Assembly: GCA_965220485.1 (NCBI GenBank)
Contig: OZ244832.1
Location: 372,001-436,000 of the forward strand
Direction: 5' to 3'
Source of the DNA: Aldehydirespirator sp965220485
GTDB lineage: Bacteria; Actinomycetota; Acidimicrobiia; Acidimicrobiales; Aldehydirespiratoraceae
Length of the DNA: 64,000 nucleotides
The notes under the pieces are model-generated. The model made no database searches. It worked only from the letters and a program-made list of their open reading frames with translations, and was not told the DNA's origin. Position 1 is the stretch's first letter. Each line of letters begins with the position of its first letter. This document shows, one piece after another, positions 8,831 to 18,062 of this stretch. A program made the position numbers and the translations under genes.

Positions 8831-10885
8831 TTACGAGCGGGGCCTCTTTAGTTCTTTGGGCAATGCCTTGCTGTGTACGACGACAAGCTTCTGGTTCGCG
8901 CGGGTGAGGGCGGAGTATAGGGAGCCGTGCCGTCCGAGGTTCATCTGAAAGTCAGCCGGTTCTACGACCACTACCCCGTCGAACTCCAAGCCTCGGGCAA
9001 AGACGGGGCGCGCCAGGCGAACCCTGGCAACGTGGGCGGTCTCCGGATGGTGGAGGATCCAAGGGTCGTCTTCGGCTTGTCGCCATCCGGACTTGTGACA
9101 GAGTCCTCGAAGCTCATCGAGTTGGTCTCTATCCCATGCGATCAACGCAACTGTTCCGTCTGGGAACTGTTCGGCGAGTTGTATGGATTCCTCATGGGCC
9201 TTCCGGATCAGTTGTCTCGGGCCGACTCTTCGAACTGTCGGCTCTGGTCCGTCGCGGAGGGCGCCGCTACTGCGTTGGCCCGCCGGGAGCAGGCGACTGG
9301 CGTACCGGAGGATTTGCCGGGTCGATCGGTAACCAGTGGCCAGGACTTCGTACCCGAGTTTGGAGCCGTCGGCCCGATCGAGCTCTAGTTCGTCCTGAAG
9401 GAGTTGCTCCCAGCTCGGAGAGGCGAAGTCGGCGCGACGTTGGTTCATGTCGCCGAACAGTGACCATCGTTTGCCTCGTCGCAGAAGAGCGTTGAGGATC
9501 CACCACTCGGCGGGGCGAATGTCCTGAACTTCGTCAACGATCAGGTGTTCGTACCTCTCCTTGCAGTTGCAGAGGTCTACAGACATCCCGATTCCAGCGA
9601 GAAACAAGAGATAGGACCAGTCCCGGCGGGCACCGGCGTAGTCGCCGGCGTCTGCCAACCACGCTCGGTGCTCCTCGTCGTCCAGCCAAGCAGCGACCGA
9701 TCGATCCGACCGAAGGGCGTGGATGATCTCGTCGGCGACACGTCGCAGCCGTCGTCGTCCCTCGGGCAGGCGCGAGAGCTGCAGCTTGAGGCGGCGAGCT
9801 GTCTCGTTGGCCAGTCTCGCGTTCTTCGCGTCAATGTGGAAGTAGCGCTCGTTCCTGTGGTGCATCGGGTGGTGCAGCCCGCCGGAGAGTTCCCGGATGA
9901 GCCTCTGCATACTGATGACTACGACACCGTGGGCGCCGATGTCGTCGAGTACCTGCCACACGTACGATGCCCAGACGTCTGTGGGCCCGACCAGCCCGAC
10001 ACTGGTCAGTCGAACATGGCTGTCGCTCGGGTCTCGATCATGCTCGGGGTGTGTTAGGTAGGCAGCCCGGTGGGTGGCGACGACCGTCTTGCCGGTGCCT
10101 GGGTGGCCCTGCACGGCAAGATGCTCGGTGGCCGGCCAGGTGACGAGGCGATGCTGGTCGGGCTGGAGCGTGCGCAGGACTGAGCGCAGACGATCCGAGC
10201 GCGGCCTGGAGATCGCGTCCATAACGAGATCAGGCGCCCGCTGGAGTTCGATGTCGGAAGCAGTCGGGGCGGCGGACACACCCCTAGCGTCCGATTCGTC
10301 GGTCGGCGGTTCGGCCTCAATCGGTTTCGGAGAACTTCCGGGAATGTCCTCAGCTGCGCGTTTGCTCGGGCCTGATGGACGCCTCGTCGCAGGCTCGTCG
10401 GGCCTCGGTGAGCCGGCATGAGGGTCGACCAAAGGGGGACGGCCGGCGGGAGTGGACTCGATCGTGGTCGCCGATTCGCCGCCAAGGCCACCGCTCCCGG
10501 GCACCGAGGGGACGTGGAGAGTCCTGGACTGGCGCGCGAACACGGTGTCGGGATCGGCTTCGCCCGGTTCGACGTCATCGTAGAAGTCAGCGATGACCTC
10601 GCCGCGGTGCTGGAACGTTCGCCGGGCGCGCAAGCGGCGCGGATCGGGGTCGTGCCAGCGCGAGGCGCGTCCCGCAAACAACAGTCGCGCGGACTTGGCG
10701 GCCCAACTGATCACCACAGTGTGATCCAGCGGCGTGTGCCAACTGCCGACATAGAAGCTGGCGCCGAGATCGGCGTCGTTGTAGTCGAGTGCCACACGGC
10801 CGATCAGCGGCTCGATCATGACCTGAGCCTGCCTCGAGTTGCGCCGAGACGACCCCGCCCAGAGCGCGTTCCGCGGTGCCGACAC
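8831..10885 (-). CDS. HelD-like superfamily 1 (UvrD/Rep-type) helicase
   Basis: 684 residues from the first in-frame start, GTG 10885. Motifs: Walker A 'GHPGTGKTVVA', motif II 'LIVDEVQDI', motif III 'FGDMNQR', motif IV-like 'GYRSTRQILRYA', and motifs V/VI 'RGLEFDGVVVV' and 'YSALTRANQKLVVVHS'. The N-terminal part ('GASFYVGSW', then a 'WAAKSARLLFAG' stretch) matches the HelD subgroup of RNA-polymerase-recycling motors. The frame stays open and protein-like ('DEINDEQAINEEYLRHAERR') back to the upstream gene's stop at 10997, yet has no start codon there. A GTG at 11000 overlapping that stop is in another frame. So the true start is probably 11000, with a frameshift within about 25 nt, or the gene is 5'-damaged. 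Confidence 0.75.
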   Translation of the reverse strand: MSAPRNALWAGSSRRNSRQAQVMIEPLIGRVALDYNDADLGASFYVGSWHTPLDHTVVISWAAKSARLLFAGRASRWHDPDPRRLRARRTFQHRGEVIADFYDDVEPGEADPDTVFARQSRTLHVPSVPGSGGLGGESATTIESTPAGRPPLVDPHAGSPRPDEPATRRPSGPSKRAAEDIPGSSPKPIEAEPPTDESDARGVSAAPTASDIELQRAPDLVMDAISRPRSDRLRSVLRTLQPDQHRLVTWPATEHLAVQGHPGTGKTVVATHRAAYLTHPEHDRDPSDSHVRLTSVGLVGPTDVWASYVWQVLDDIGAHGVVVISMQRLIRELSGGLHHPMHHRNERYFHIDAKNARLANETARRLKLQLSRLPEGRRRLRRVADEIIHALRSDRSVAAWLDDEEHRAWLADAGDYAGARRDWSYLLFLAGIGMSVDLCNCKERYEHLIVDEVQDIRPAEWWILNALLRRGKRWSLFGDMNQRRADFASPSWEQLLQDELELDRADGSKLGYEVLATGYRSTRQILRYASRLLPAGQRSSGALRDGPEPTVRRVGPRQLIRKAHEESIQLAEQFPDGTVALIAWDRDQLDELRGLCHKSGWRQAEDDPWILHHPETAHVARVRLARPVFARGLEFDGVVVVEPADFQMNLGRHGSLYSALTRANQKLVVVHSKALPKELKRPRS

Positions 10886-10996
10886 GCCGCGGCTGCTGTT
10901 GAGGGAGTTGCTCCTTCGGCGCTCCGCATGGCGGAGGTATTCCTCGTTGATAGCCTGCTCGTCGTTGATTTCGTCGCGTCGGCGGGTGTGGGGTGG

Positions 10997-13900
10997 TCAC
11001 GGCGACACCTCCAGTGCGCAGAGCGCGACGTATTCCAGTTCAAGCGATCCTGCCCGCGCTTGCTCAAGTCTGTGCAGGGCTTGGCTGCGGCGGTAGTCCT
11101 GGGTGCGGCGCTGGCTCTCGAACATGGGAATGGTCGCCGGTTTCCCTTCGTCTCGAAGCGTTTGTATGCGCTTGTCGATGTCGGCAACTTTCCGGTCGAA
11201 GGACTCCTCGATGCTGATCCGCCGCGCCAAGATCATTCTCTCGTTCTCGGCTCTTCGCCGTTTGTCCTCAGCGGTGTGTCGGCTCTCCAATTCGCCGCGG
11301 CACACCAGCACGTGGCGTTCCCCCCAATCGCCGGTGTGCCGACTCGGTTTCAGTGCAGCCTCGGCGAGCGCGGCGAGAAGCGCGTCGCCGGGCGCGAGGC
11401 CGACCGGCCGCCCGGTCCGGTCGGTGGCTGCTGTCCAGAGTTCGGCCGCGGGACGAACGCCCTTCCAGTGAGCGACCGCAACGAGGACCAGATAGACGCT
11501 CGGCTCGACATCGGCTGTCGCTATCCCGAGCGCGCCGAACCGGGTCTGCCCGCTGTGAGGTGTGCGCAGCGCGGCACGCACGAGCGGGTGATTGGCATTG
11601 AGCAGGTCGGCCCCTTGGCGTCGAGCTGTCTCCTGATCGAGGCACAGCGGAATGTCCATCTCGTTCTGAAGGAGAGTGCGCAGCGCCTCGATCTCTGACG
11701 CCGAGCGTTCGCCTTCCGCCTGCACGCCGAGCAGGTTCTCCGCGAGTTCGGCGTTGCCGCGGAAGTGGAGCCACAGCGGTCTGCCGCCCTCGTCGGTCCG
11801 GCGACAGGCCGCCCCGGGCGCGGTCGCCGCCCAGTCCTCTAGGAGCCACACGAGTTCCGGTTGCCCCACATAGCGCCCGCTGCGGATCACGTCATCGGCG
11901 AAACCGTCCACCACGGCGTCATCGAGCACGTTGAGAGCGTCGGCTGCGTCCTCGATCTCGGCACGGATCATGGACTTGTGCTCGAGCGCCGCGAGGGCTT
12001 CGTCGAGTCTCCTGTCACGTTCGGCGGGCGACAGCCTGAAGTCGAACATGGCCTGCTGAATGCGCGGAAGCTCTGACCGCAAGATCGGCTCGAGTTCACC
12101 GATCGAAGCTGCAAACACACCGATACGGCTGTGAACGCGGCTGATGATGTCGGTCTCAATCGTGCCGGGCGTGTGAAAGTTGAGCACGTAGATCTTGTCG
12201 TTCTGTTGGCCGAAGCGGTCGATCCGGCCGATCCGCTGCTCAACCTCCATGGGGTTCCAAGGAAGGTCGTAATTCACAACAGCTCCGCAGAACTCGAAAT
12301 CGAGGCCCTCGCTGGCCACCCGCGTGGCGAGCATCACCTCAAAGTCCCCGTCGCGAAAACGCGCCATCGTCTCGCGCCGTTGCCGCTGCGGCACCCCACC
12401 ATGCAACTGGCCCGTGCGGTGGTGGTCCGAGAGACGCTCATACAGATAGGCGATCGTGTGGCGCGAGAACGTGAAGACAAGCACCCGCCTGCCCTGACCG
12501 ACGATCTCGTTCACCGCTGTCAAGAACTGGTCGAACTTGGTGTCGACACTGCCGAGGCGCCTAGCGGCGTCGAGCACCTCAGGGGGAGGGTCCACCCACG
12601 CATCCGGATCAACGAGGTCATCGTCCGGCGGACTCGTGACGTCCTCGCCAAAGAGAACCGACTCGTCAACCAGGCCGTCCTCGTCTGTCGGCACCTCAAA
12701 GCTCCCTCCAGCGCCTCGTGCCAGGACGTGGCTCCTTGTCGCCTGTAGGCAGGACCCTGCCAACCGCAAGATCATCTGGCCGATGAAATAGACGTGGATC
12801 TCACGCGCCGCTGCACGCTTGAGCTGCCACTCATAGACCGCGTCGTAGAGCTGGCGCTCCTCATCGGTGAGTCGAACATCCACGATCATGGGCTCGCGCA
12901 CGGTCTTGTCCTCGTCAATCTCGACCTTGCGGGTTCGCGTGACCACCGTAGAAAGCGTGTTGAGTTCCCCAAGCAGGCCCCTGGCCTCGGCGATCTGCGC
13001 GTGATTCAGCTGCTCGTGCTGGAGCAACTCTTCAAGCTGCCGGTACTCCGGGCGCGCCACCACCACACCGCCATAGCGGAGGTGGCGGATCCCGTGCAGC
13101 CGCGCTCCGCGCTCACGATTCGACACGCTGCGATCAAGAAGCGACGCGGAGATGCCGTTTAGCACAGCGTTGGGCTCAAGCTGCGTCCCCAACGCGTAGC
13201 GGTCATCAAAATCACTCGGGTTGAGCAGCCACAACAGGTTGAACAGATCATCGTTGCCGAGGTTCAGAGGCGTGGCAGAAAGAAACAGAAGAATCTCCGC
13301 CCAGTCGCTCAACAGGCTGCCCAGCGCGTAGCTACGGGTACCCAGGTTCCTAAACGCGTGCGCCTCGTCCACGACGATCAAGTCGAACCTAGGAGCGAGG
13401 TCGTTCAGCCTCATGAGACCATCCCAGACCCGCAAACGCTCAAGAGAGCACACGGCCCGGAACCTCGCTGGCATCCGGTCAGACGCGGCGCGCTCAAGAA
13501 GCGCATCAAGCCCGGCAGTGTCGAGCCGTTCGGTCTCGAAACCGAACCGCTCGGACATCTCGACGCGCCACTTCTCCACAAGCCCGGACGGACAGACCAC
13601 CAAGACTCTGTCGGCCTCGCGGCGCGCGTCGAACTCAGTCCATACGAGTCCGGCTTCGATTGTCTTGCCGAGCCCCACCTCATCAGCCAGCAACAACCGG
13701 CGCCGCCCGGTCCGGAGCATCTTGATGACCGGGCGGAACTGGTAAGCCCTAAAGACCGTCCGGGTCGCCCGAAACGAAAAGACCGTGTCTGTGAGATGCT
13801 CAGCCAGCTTTTCCCGCGTCAGCGTGGCGGCGACCCCGCGCATGCCACCAGGCGGCCGAGAGACCCACTCCAGCGGATCACCCTCAAGCTCCAATGGGGC

Positions 13901-14410
13901 AAGAGAACTCTCCAGCAGTTCCCGAACCTTGCCATCCAGCCGCACCCTGTACCGCCACGAGCCAGCGCTGAAACGACGCGAACGCACAACCGTCTCCCGA
14001 TCACCCGGGACAGTCGCTACATCGGCGTGCACCACGAACCCCGGCTGCGGAATCGGATCCGCCAGCGCCCAGAGATGATCGAACCAATCGCCGGCAGACT
14101 CCAGAGGACTAGAAGCATCAGATGTGCGGTTCCCACGAACAGGACTTGCCGGAGGCTCCCCACCGGTCACGAGCATCACCCGGTTTCCGTCACCAAGCCG
14201 AAACCTGTAGTTCCCCCGCGCCAGCGGTACAGGCCCATCCCCCTCCGAGCGATAACGGCACTCGGCCACGACCTCGAACCCCTCTGGAAGACCCTCGCCT
14301 CCTTCCAGGGAATCGCCCAAGAGAAGGAACCGAGACACCTTCGCCTCGGCCAAGAACTCCGCCGCCGCCGAGAGCGCAGGGTTGTACTCGAAGTCGTGCT
14401 GCTGAAGCAT
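10997..14410 (-). CDS. SNF2/RapA-like DEAH-box helicase
   Basis: 1137 residues starting at ATG 14410. An N-terminal region of about 220 residues is unassigned. The SNF2-type motor follows: Q-like 'RAYQFRPV', Walker A 'ADEVGLGKTIEAGL', DEAH box 'VVDEAHAFRN', motif III 'FLSATPLN', then the second RecA lobe with 'LVFTFSRHT', 'ATRVASEGLDFE' and 'QRIGRIDRFGQ'. A charged C-terminal region (about 1030-1110) looks coiled-coil. The architecture is closest to RapA-type ATPases, and DISARM DrmD-like helicases are a related alternative. It lies directly upstream of the HelD-like gene with a GTGA stop/start overlap, and is divergent from the restriction-modification genes. A defence role is inferred from the neighbours. 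Confidence 0.8.
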   Translation of the reverse strand: MLQQHDFEYNPALSAAAEFLAEAKVSRFLLLGDSLEGGEGLPEGFEVVAECRYRSEGDGPVPLARGNYRFRLGDGNRVMLVTGGEPPASPVRGNRTSDASSPLESAGDWFDHLWALADPIPQPGFVVHADVATVPGDRETVVRSRRFSAGSWRYRVRLDGKVRELLESSLAPLELEGDPLEWVSRPPGGMRGVAATLTREKLAEHLTDTVFSFRATRTVFRAYQFRPVIKMLRTGRRRLLLADEVGLGKTIEAGLVWTEFDARREADRVLVVCPSGLVEKWRVEMSERFGFETERLDTAGLDALLERAASDRMPARFRAVCSLERLRVWDGLMRLNDLAPRFDLIVVDEAHAFRNLGTRSYALGSLLSDWAEILLFLSATPLNLGNDDLFNLLWLLNPSDFDDRYALGTQLEPNAVLNGISASLLDRSVSNRERGARLHGIRHLRYGGVVVARPEYRQLEELLQHEQLNHAQIAEARGLLGELNTLSTVVTRTRKVEIDEDKTVREPMIVDVRLTDEERQLYDAVYEWQLKRAAAREIHVYFIGQMILRLAGSCLQATRSHVLARGAGGSFEVPTDEDGLVDESVLFGEDVTSPPDDDLVDPDAWVDPPPEVLDAARRLGSVDTKFDQFLTAVNEIVGQGRRVLVFTFSRHTIAYLYERLSDHHRTGQLHGGVPQRQRRETMARFRDGDFEVMLATRVASEGLDFEFCGAVVNYDLPWNPMEVEQRIGRIDRFGQQNDKIYVLNFHTPGTIETDIISRVHSRIGVFAASIGELEPILRSELPRIQQAMFDFRLSPAERDRRLDEALAALEHKSMIRAEIEDAADALNVLDDAVVDGFADDVIRSGRYVGQPELVWLLEDWAATAPGAACRRTDEGGRPLWLHFRGNAELAENLLGVQAEGERSASEIEALRTLLQNEMDIPLCLDQETARRQGADLLNANHPLVRAALRTPHSGQTRFGALGIATADVEPSVYLVLVAVAHWKGVRPAAELWTAATDRTGRPVGLAPGDALLAALAEAALKPSRHTGDWGERHVLVCRGELESRHTAEDKRRRAENERMILARRISIEESFDRKVADIDKRIQTLRDEGKPATIPMFESQRRTQDYRRSQALHRLEQARAGSLELEYVALCALEVSP

Positions 14411-14620
14411 CGCCCACCTGTTGTGCGTGTGGGGAGACTAGAGGAATCTCCAATAGAAGCGCGGGGCTCGGATCCTCGAAAGCCGGCCCGGTTACAATCG
14501 ATGGAACGACAGGAGGCCGCTGGCGGCCGAAACTGAGCTTGTCCCCGCCAATCCGACGTCACCACCAACCGTCGCATTGCTTGCCTCGCGGTGTCACACG
14601 CCCTCCGTACGGTAGGTGGG

Positions 14621-15583
14621 ATGGGCGAACGTCTGTTCGATATCGGTGTCGAAGATCCTCCCTTGACGAGACGGGAGCGGTTAGCGTCGGAGGCGATGAC
14701 GCGCCGCGAAGAGTTGGGCTCGGCTATGCCGTACCGACGTGTGGCCTCTGGTGACGCTGGGCCCATGGGCCAGATGGATGATTCAGTGCTGATCTGCGGG
14801 CCGGCGTTGGAAGGACTCGACATGCTGCCGGACCGCAGCGTGCGCACTGTGGTGACATCGCCGCCGTATTGGTCGCTTCGCGACTACGAGGCGGACGGGC
14901 AGATCGGACGGGACGACGCACTGGGCGATTACGTCAAGAGCATTGCGGTGACCTTCGACAAGGTGCGCCGGGTGCTCACCGACGACGGCACGGTGTGGCT
15001 CAACGTGGGCGACAGCTACACCTCCGGCAACCGCCGATACCGGGCTCCGGATCGTAAGAACCGGGCCCGGGCGATGCGGGTTCGCCCGTTGACGCCCGAA
15101 GGGCTCAAGCCCAAGGACCTCATCGGGGTGCCCTGGCGGCTTGCGCTGGCGCTGCAGGACGCGGGCTGGTGGCTGCGTTCGGAGGTGATCTGGCACAAGC
15201 CCAACGCGCATCCCGAGTCGGTGAAGGACCGACCCACCAAGGCTCACGAGACGGTTTTCTTGTTGTCCAAGAGCCAGGACTACTACTACGACGTAGACGC
15301 GGTACGGGGTCCCAATGACCGGCGGCTTCGCACCGTGTGGGACATCAACACCGCGCCTCGCCGGCGCGCCGACAGCGGCGTGGACGACCATCCCGCGGTG
15401 ATGCCGATGACGCTGGCCCGCCAGTGCGTGATGATCACCAGCGAGCCCGGCGACGTGGTGCTCGATCCTTACGCCGGATCGGGAACGACGTTGTTGGCCG
15501 CTCGTGAGCTGGGTCGCCGCTGGGTGGGCATCGAGTTGAACCCTGCCTTCGTCGACCTGATCGAGCATCGCCTGGCGTTGTGA
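14621..15583 (+). CDS. Type II DNA methyltransferase, beta class, probably N4-cytosine
   Basis: 320 residues. Catalytic motif IV 'VVTSPPYWSLRDYE' precedes the SAM-binding motif I 'VVLDPYAGSGTTLLAARELGR', quoted here as DPYAGSGTT, an order typical of the beta class. SPPY rather than DPPY favours N4-cytosine over N6-adenine modification. ATG 14621 was chosen because AGGTGGG abuts it; GTG 14591 would add ten residues. Its stop overlaps the start of the next gene by four bases (GTGA at 15580), so modification and restriction are translationally coupled. I infer that it protects the recognition site of the SmaI-like endonuclease. Confidence 0.88.
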   Translation: MGERLFDIGVEDPPLTRRERLASEAMTRREELGSAMPYRRVASGDAGPMGQMDDSVLICGPALEGLDMLPDRSVRTVVTSPPYWSLRDYEADGQIGRDDALGDYVKSIAVTFDKVRRVLTDDGTVWLNVGDSYTSGNRRYRAPDRKNRARAMRVRPLTPEGLKPKDLIGVPWRLALALQDAGWWLRSEVIWHKPNAHPESVKDRPTKAHETVFLLSKSQDYYYDVDAVRGPNDRRLRTVWDINTAPRRRADSGVDDHPAVMPMTLARQCVMITSEPGDVVLDPYAGSGTTLLAARELGRRWVGIELNPAFVDLIEHRLAL

Positions 15584-16347
15584 GCGACCGGGAGGCCCTC
15601 AAGCGGAGCATCGACGACCTGTCGCCGATGGGCGTGCGATTCGTAGCCCGCATGGTCGATTCTCTCGCCGACCCGCCCCGGGTCCATTTCCCAGAATCAG
15701 AACCGACCTGGATCACCGCCGAGCCCGACTGGATCGAGTACTTCGGGCTGATGATCTCCGCTCACCACGGCATCACGGTGGAGGCGCTCGGGCTCACAAG
15801 CTTCGAGACGGCCTTCCGAAACACATGCGACGCCGTCGATTGGGCCTTGGACCCTCCCGGCTCAGCTACGCAGCGGTTCGTGGACCTGACTGTCGAACCG
15901 GCCGACGGACGCGAGCGCAGGTTGTCCCTGAAGTCGACCGCGGCGCAACGACTGTTTGAGACGACCGCGCACATCTCCAAGCTGACCGAAGCGGCCTGGA
16001 TTCAAGATGTCCGTTCAGCGCGCACGCGGAGGGAGCACACGCTTGAGCTATTCGAGGAGTACTGCGCTGCGGTCGACGCGATCGTGATGCTGCGGGCGTT
16101 CCGGGTCGATCGGACCACGATGCCGCACCGCTACCAGCTCTTCGAGATCCCCACTGCCATCTTCGAGTCCCTTGCGGACGCGCCCCTGTCTGCGTTCGAC
16201 GCCGACGGGCCAACCATCGACTGCGCGTATGACGGGAACGCAGCAGCCGCTCGGGTCTCGCTCGACAGGTCTGACGCCAAGATCACCGTCAAACAGATCC
16301 AACTCTCCGTGTGCGACATCCACGCCGAATGGGAGCTACAGCCCTGA
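15580..16347 (+). CDS. Type II restriction endonuclease, R.SmaI-like
   Basis: 255 residues beginning with GTG inside the methyltransferase stop. Segments match my memory of R.SmaI in order: 'YFGLMISAHHG' with 'FETAFRNTC', then 'LSLKSTAA' with 'HISKLTEAAW', 'YQLFEIPTAIFE', and near the end 'ITVKQIQLSVCDIHAEWEL'. In this layout D in 'RFVDLTV' and K in 'LSLKS' would be PD-(D/E)xK metal and catalytic residues. SmaI cuts CCCGGG, and its cognate enzyme makes N4-methylcytosine, which fits the partner. The assignment rests on recollection of one family, so the exact recognition sequence is a hypothesis. The 66 bases after the stop lead into the duplicated operon. Confidence 0.65.
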   Translation: MSDREALKRSIDDLSPMGVRFVARMVDSLADPPRVHFPESEPTWITAEPDWIEYFGLMISAHHGITVEALGLTSFETAFRNTCDAVDWALDPPGSATQRFVDLTVEPADGRERRLSLKSTAAQRLFETTAHISKLTEAAWIQDVRSARTRREHTLELFEEYCAAVDAIVMLRAFRVDRTTMPHRYQLFEIPTAIFESLADAPLSAFDADGPTIDCAYDGNAAAARVSLDRSDAKITVKQIQLSVCDIHAEWELQP

Positions 16348-16429
16348 CGACTTCCAATGGACGGGACGGTACGGCGCGTTATTGTCAGGCACCGCCCGAC
16401 ACGGCGTGATCGCGAAATCCCATGTCAAG

Positions 16430-16472
16430 GTTCTTCTGGCGCGGACCGACACAGCCCACAGGCCTCAAGAAC
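16430..16472 (-). terminator. Hairpin downstream of operon copy A
   Basis: GTTCTT (16430-16435) pairs with AAGAAC (16467-16472), with GC-rich sequence between. It lies just past the last gene of the minus-strand operon and recurs in copy B. There is no T-tract, so intrinsic termination is only a possibility. Confidence 0.25.
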
Positions 16473-16481
16473 AACCCATGA

Positions 16482-17348
16482 TCAGAAGTTGAACAGCGAC
16501 ATGGCGGTGCCGCCGCGGATCATGTCCCGCTCGGCTGAGCTGATGCCGCCGAGGAGCTGGTCGATCACCCCCAAGGTCTCCGGGTAGCCGGGGTTCTCCC
16601 GGATCCAGGGCCAGTCCGAGGCCATCAGCATGCGCTCCGCGCCGAAGGCGGCGTAGATCCGGTCGGTGGTCTCCTGGAGGTTCCGGTAGGGATAGGGGGC
16701 ACCGCTGAAGGCGTAGTGCCCCGAGAAGTGGACGTGAACGCTGGGGTGCTTGGCGGCCAGCGCCTCCACCACCTCCAGGCCGGGCGGCGGTAGCGGCATG
16801 TCGAACTGGGGCCGCCTGTCGGCGTCGACCCGCAGCTCCAAATGCATGTTGGGCAGGAACCCCAGATGGTTGAGCACGACCTTCAGACCGGGAAGGAGAT
16901 CGAGGCAGCCGTCGAGAAGGGCCACCTGGTCCGCGGGCCCGTAGAACCATGCCTTCATGCCCGCGTCGCGCATGGCGGCCAGGACGGGGAATGCCGCCAG
17001 CGACTCGGGGTCGGAACCGGGCTCGCCCTCCAGCCCGTAGAACCGGACTCCCTCGATGCCCGCGTCGATGCGGCCGCGCAGCGTTGAAAGGGGGTCGAGG
17101 TCCTCGAAGTCGTGCACCGCTACGCCTGCGAACTTGCCCGGGTACTGGTGCAGCACCTCGGCCAGGAAGCGGTCATGGGGGGACAGGGCGCAGAAGATGG
17201 CCCGGTCCACCCCGGAGGCGTCCATGGCCTCCAGCAGGCGTGCCGCGGTCTCGGAGCGCTCGGGCGGCGCCATGACGTCGAAGATGGCCCGGGGATACTC
17301 GTCGCTCAGGGCCTTGAACAGGTGCAGGTGACCATCCACTACGTCCAT
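16482..17348 (-). CDS. Amidohydrolase-2 family metal-dependent hydrolase, copy A
   Basis: 288 residues, a TIM-barrel hydrolase of the amidohydrolase_2 (ACMSD-like) group. The N-terminal 'VDGHLHLF' supplies the HxH metal ligands, 'LNHLGFLPN' the barrel histidine, 'HVHFSGHYAF' another ligand strand, and 'MLMASDWPW' the terminal aspartate. It could act as a hydrolase or decarboxylase; the substrate is unknown. It is the last gene of the duplicated operon, 24 bases after the alpha/beta-hydrolase. The copy B protein is nearly identical (one visible change, VLHQYPG versus VLDQYPG). Confidence 0.8.
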   Translation of the reverse strand: MDVVDGHLHLFKALSDEYPRAIFDVMAPPERSETAARLLEAMDASGVDRAIFCALSPHDRFLAEVLHQYPGKFAGVAVHDFEDLDPLSTLRGRIDAGIEGVRFYGLEGEPGSDPESLAAFPVLAAMRDAGMKAWFYGPADQVALLDGCLDLLPGLKVVLNHLGFLPNMHLELRVDADRRPQFDMPLPPPGLEVVEALAAKHPSVHVHFSGHYAFSGAPYPYRNLQETTDRIYAAFGAERMLMASDWPWIRENPGYPETLGVIDQLLGGISSAERDMIRGGTAMSLFNF

Positions 17349-17372
17349 CGCGGTTGCCTTTCTGTGGGGGCT

Positions 17373-18059
17373 CTATTCGTCGGAGTCTTGCCGGTCGGGG
17401 GCGTGCTCTGCGATCCAGGCGAGGTGGTAGGCGGTGAGGTGCCGCCGCATGAACATCACCAGCTGTTCCACGAGGTGGGGGTGCTCCTGCAACAAGGTCG
17501 GGCCTCGCAAGGCGGTGCCCGTCGAGATCCACATGTTCTGGCCTCGCATCCTCGAATGGATCGTCCGCACATGATCGTGTACAGGCTCGTCGTGGGAGCC
17601 GGTGAACAGCACCCGCATGGAGGGGACCGATCCGACGCCGTCGTTGCCGTCGTCAGCGTTGCCCGCCCCGGGCGTGGGGCTGATCACCGCATGGACCGGG
17701 GCACCCTGCTCGGGGCCCAGCTCGAAGGCGGCGGCAGCCGCGGTTCCGTGGACAACCAACCCGGACGGGCCGAAAGCGCCGCTTACCTCGGCCAATGCGC
17801 CGGCCACGTCATCGACGGTGGCGGACGGGTCGGGCTCGCCGTCGGACAGGCCATGACCGCGCAGTTCCAGGCAGATCACCCTGAAGCCCTCCGACCTCAC
17901 GGCGGGCGCGACCGATCCCCAGGCGTCGAGGTCTTCGCCGATGTCGTGCACGAACAGCAGGGGCGGCCCGTCGGCGGGATGCTCGATCCCCCGCAGCACC
18001 GTCCCGTCGGCCAGGGCGATCTCTATCGGGTAGGGCCTCGACAGGGCCACGTCAGCCAT
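17373..18059 (-). CDS. Alpha/beta-hydrolase fold protein, apparently lacking the nucleophile, copy A
   Basis: 228 residues. 'PLLFVHDIGEDLDAWG' marks the first strand and oxyanion loop, and 'VICLELRGHGLSDG' the following strand of an alpha/beta-hydrolase. At the expected nucleophile elbow the sequence reads 'VVHGTAAAAAFELG': no Ser, Cys or Asp occupies the GxSxG position. The C-terminal part keeps 'RVLFTGSHDEPV' and ends Asp/Glu-rich. It may be a non-hydrolytic pseudoenzyme or use another catalytic arrangement. It sits 3 bases downstream of the DppD gene and so is co-transcribed with the transporter. Copy B has the same missing residue. Confidence 0.7.
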   Translation of the reverse strand: MADVALSRPYPIEIALADGTVLRGIEHPADGPPLLFVHDIGEDLDAWGSVAPAVRSEGFRVICLELRGHGLSDGEPDPSATVDDVAGALAEVSGAFGPSGLVVHGTAAAAAFELGPEQGAPVHAVISPTPGAGNADDGNDGVGSVPSMRVLFTGSHDEPVHDHVRTIHSRMRGQNMWISTGTALRGPTLLQEHPHLVEQLVMFMRRHLTAYHLAWIAEHAPDRQDSDE

Positions 18060-18062
18060 TGA

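Noticed and set aside
13358..14536. 392-codon plus-strand ORF within the SNF2 helicase gene
   Set aside because: It lies antisense to conserved helicase motifs. Composition is Arg/Pro/His-rich and no domain is recognisable.
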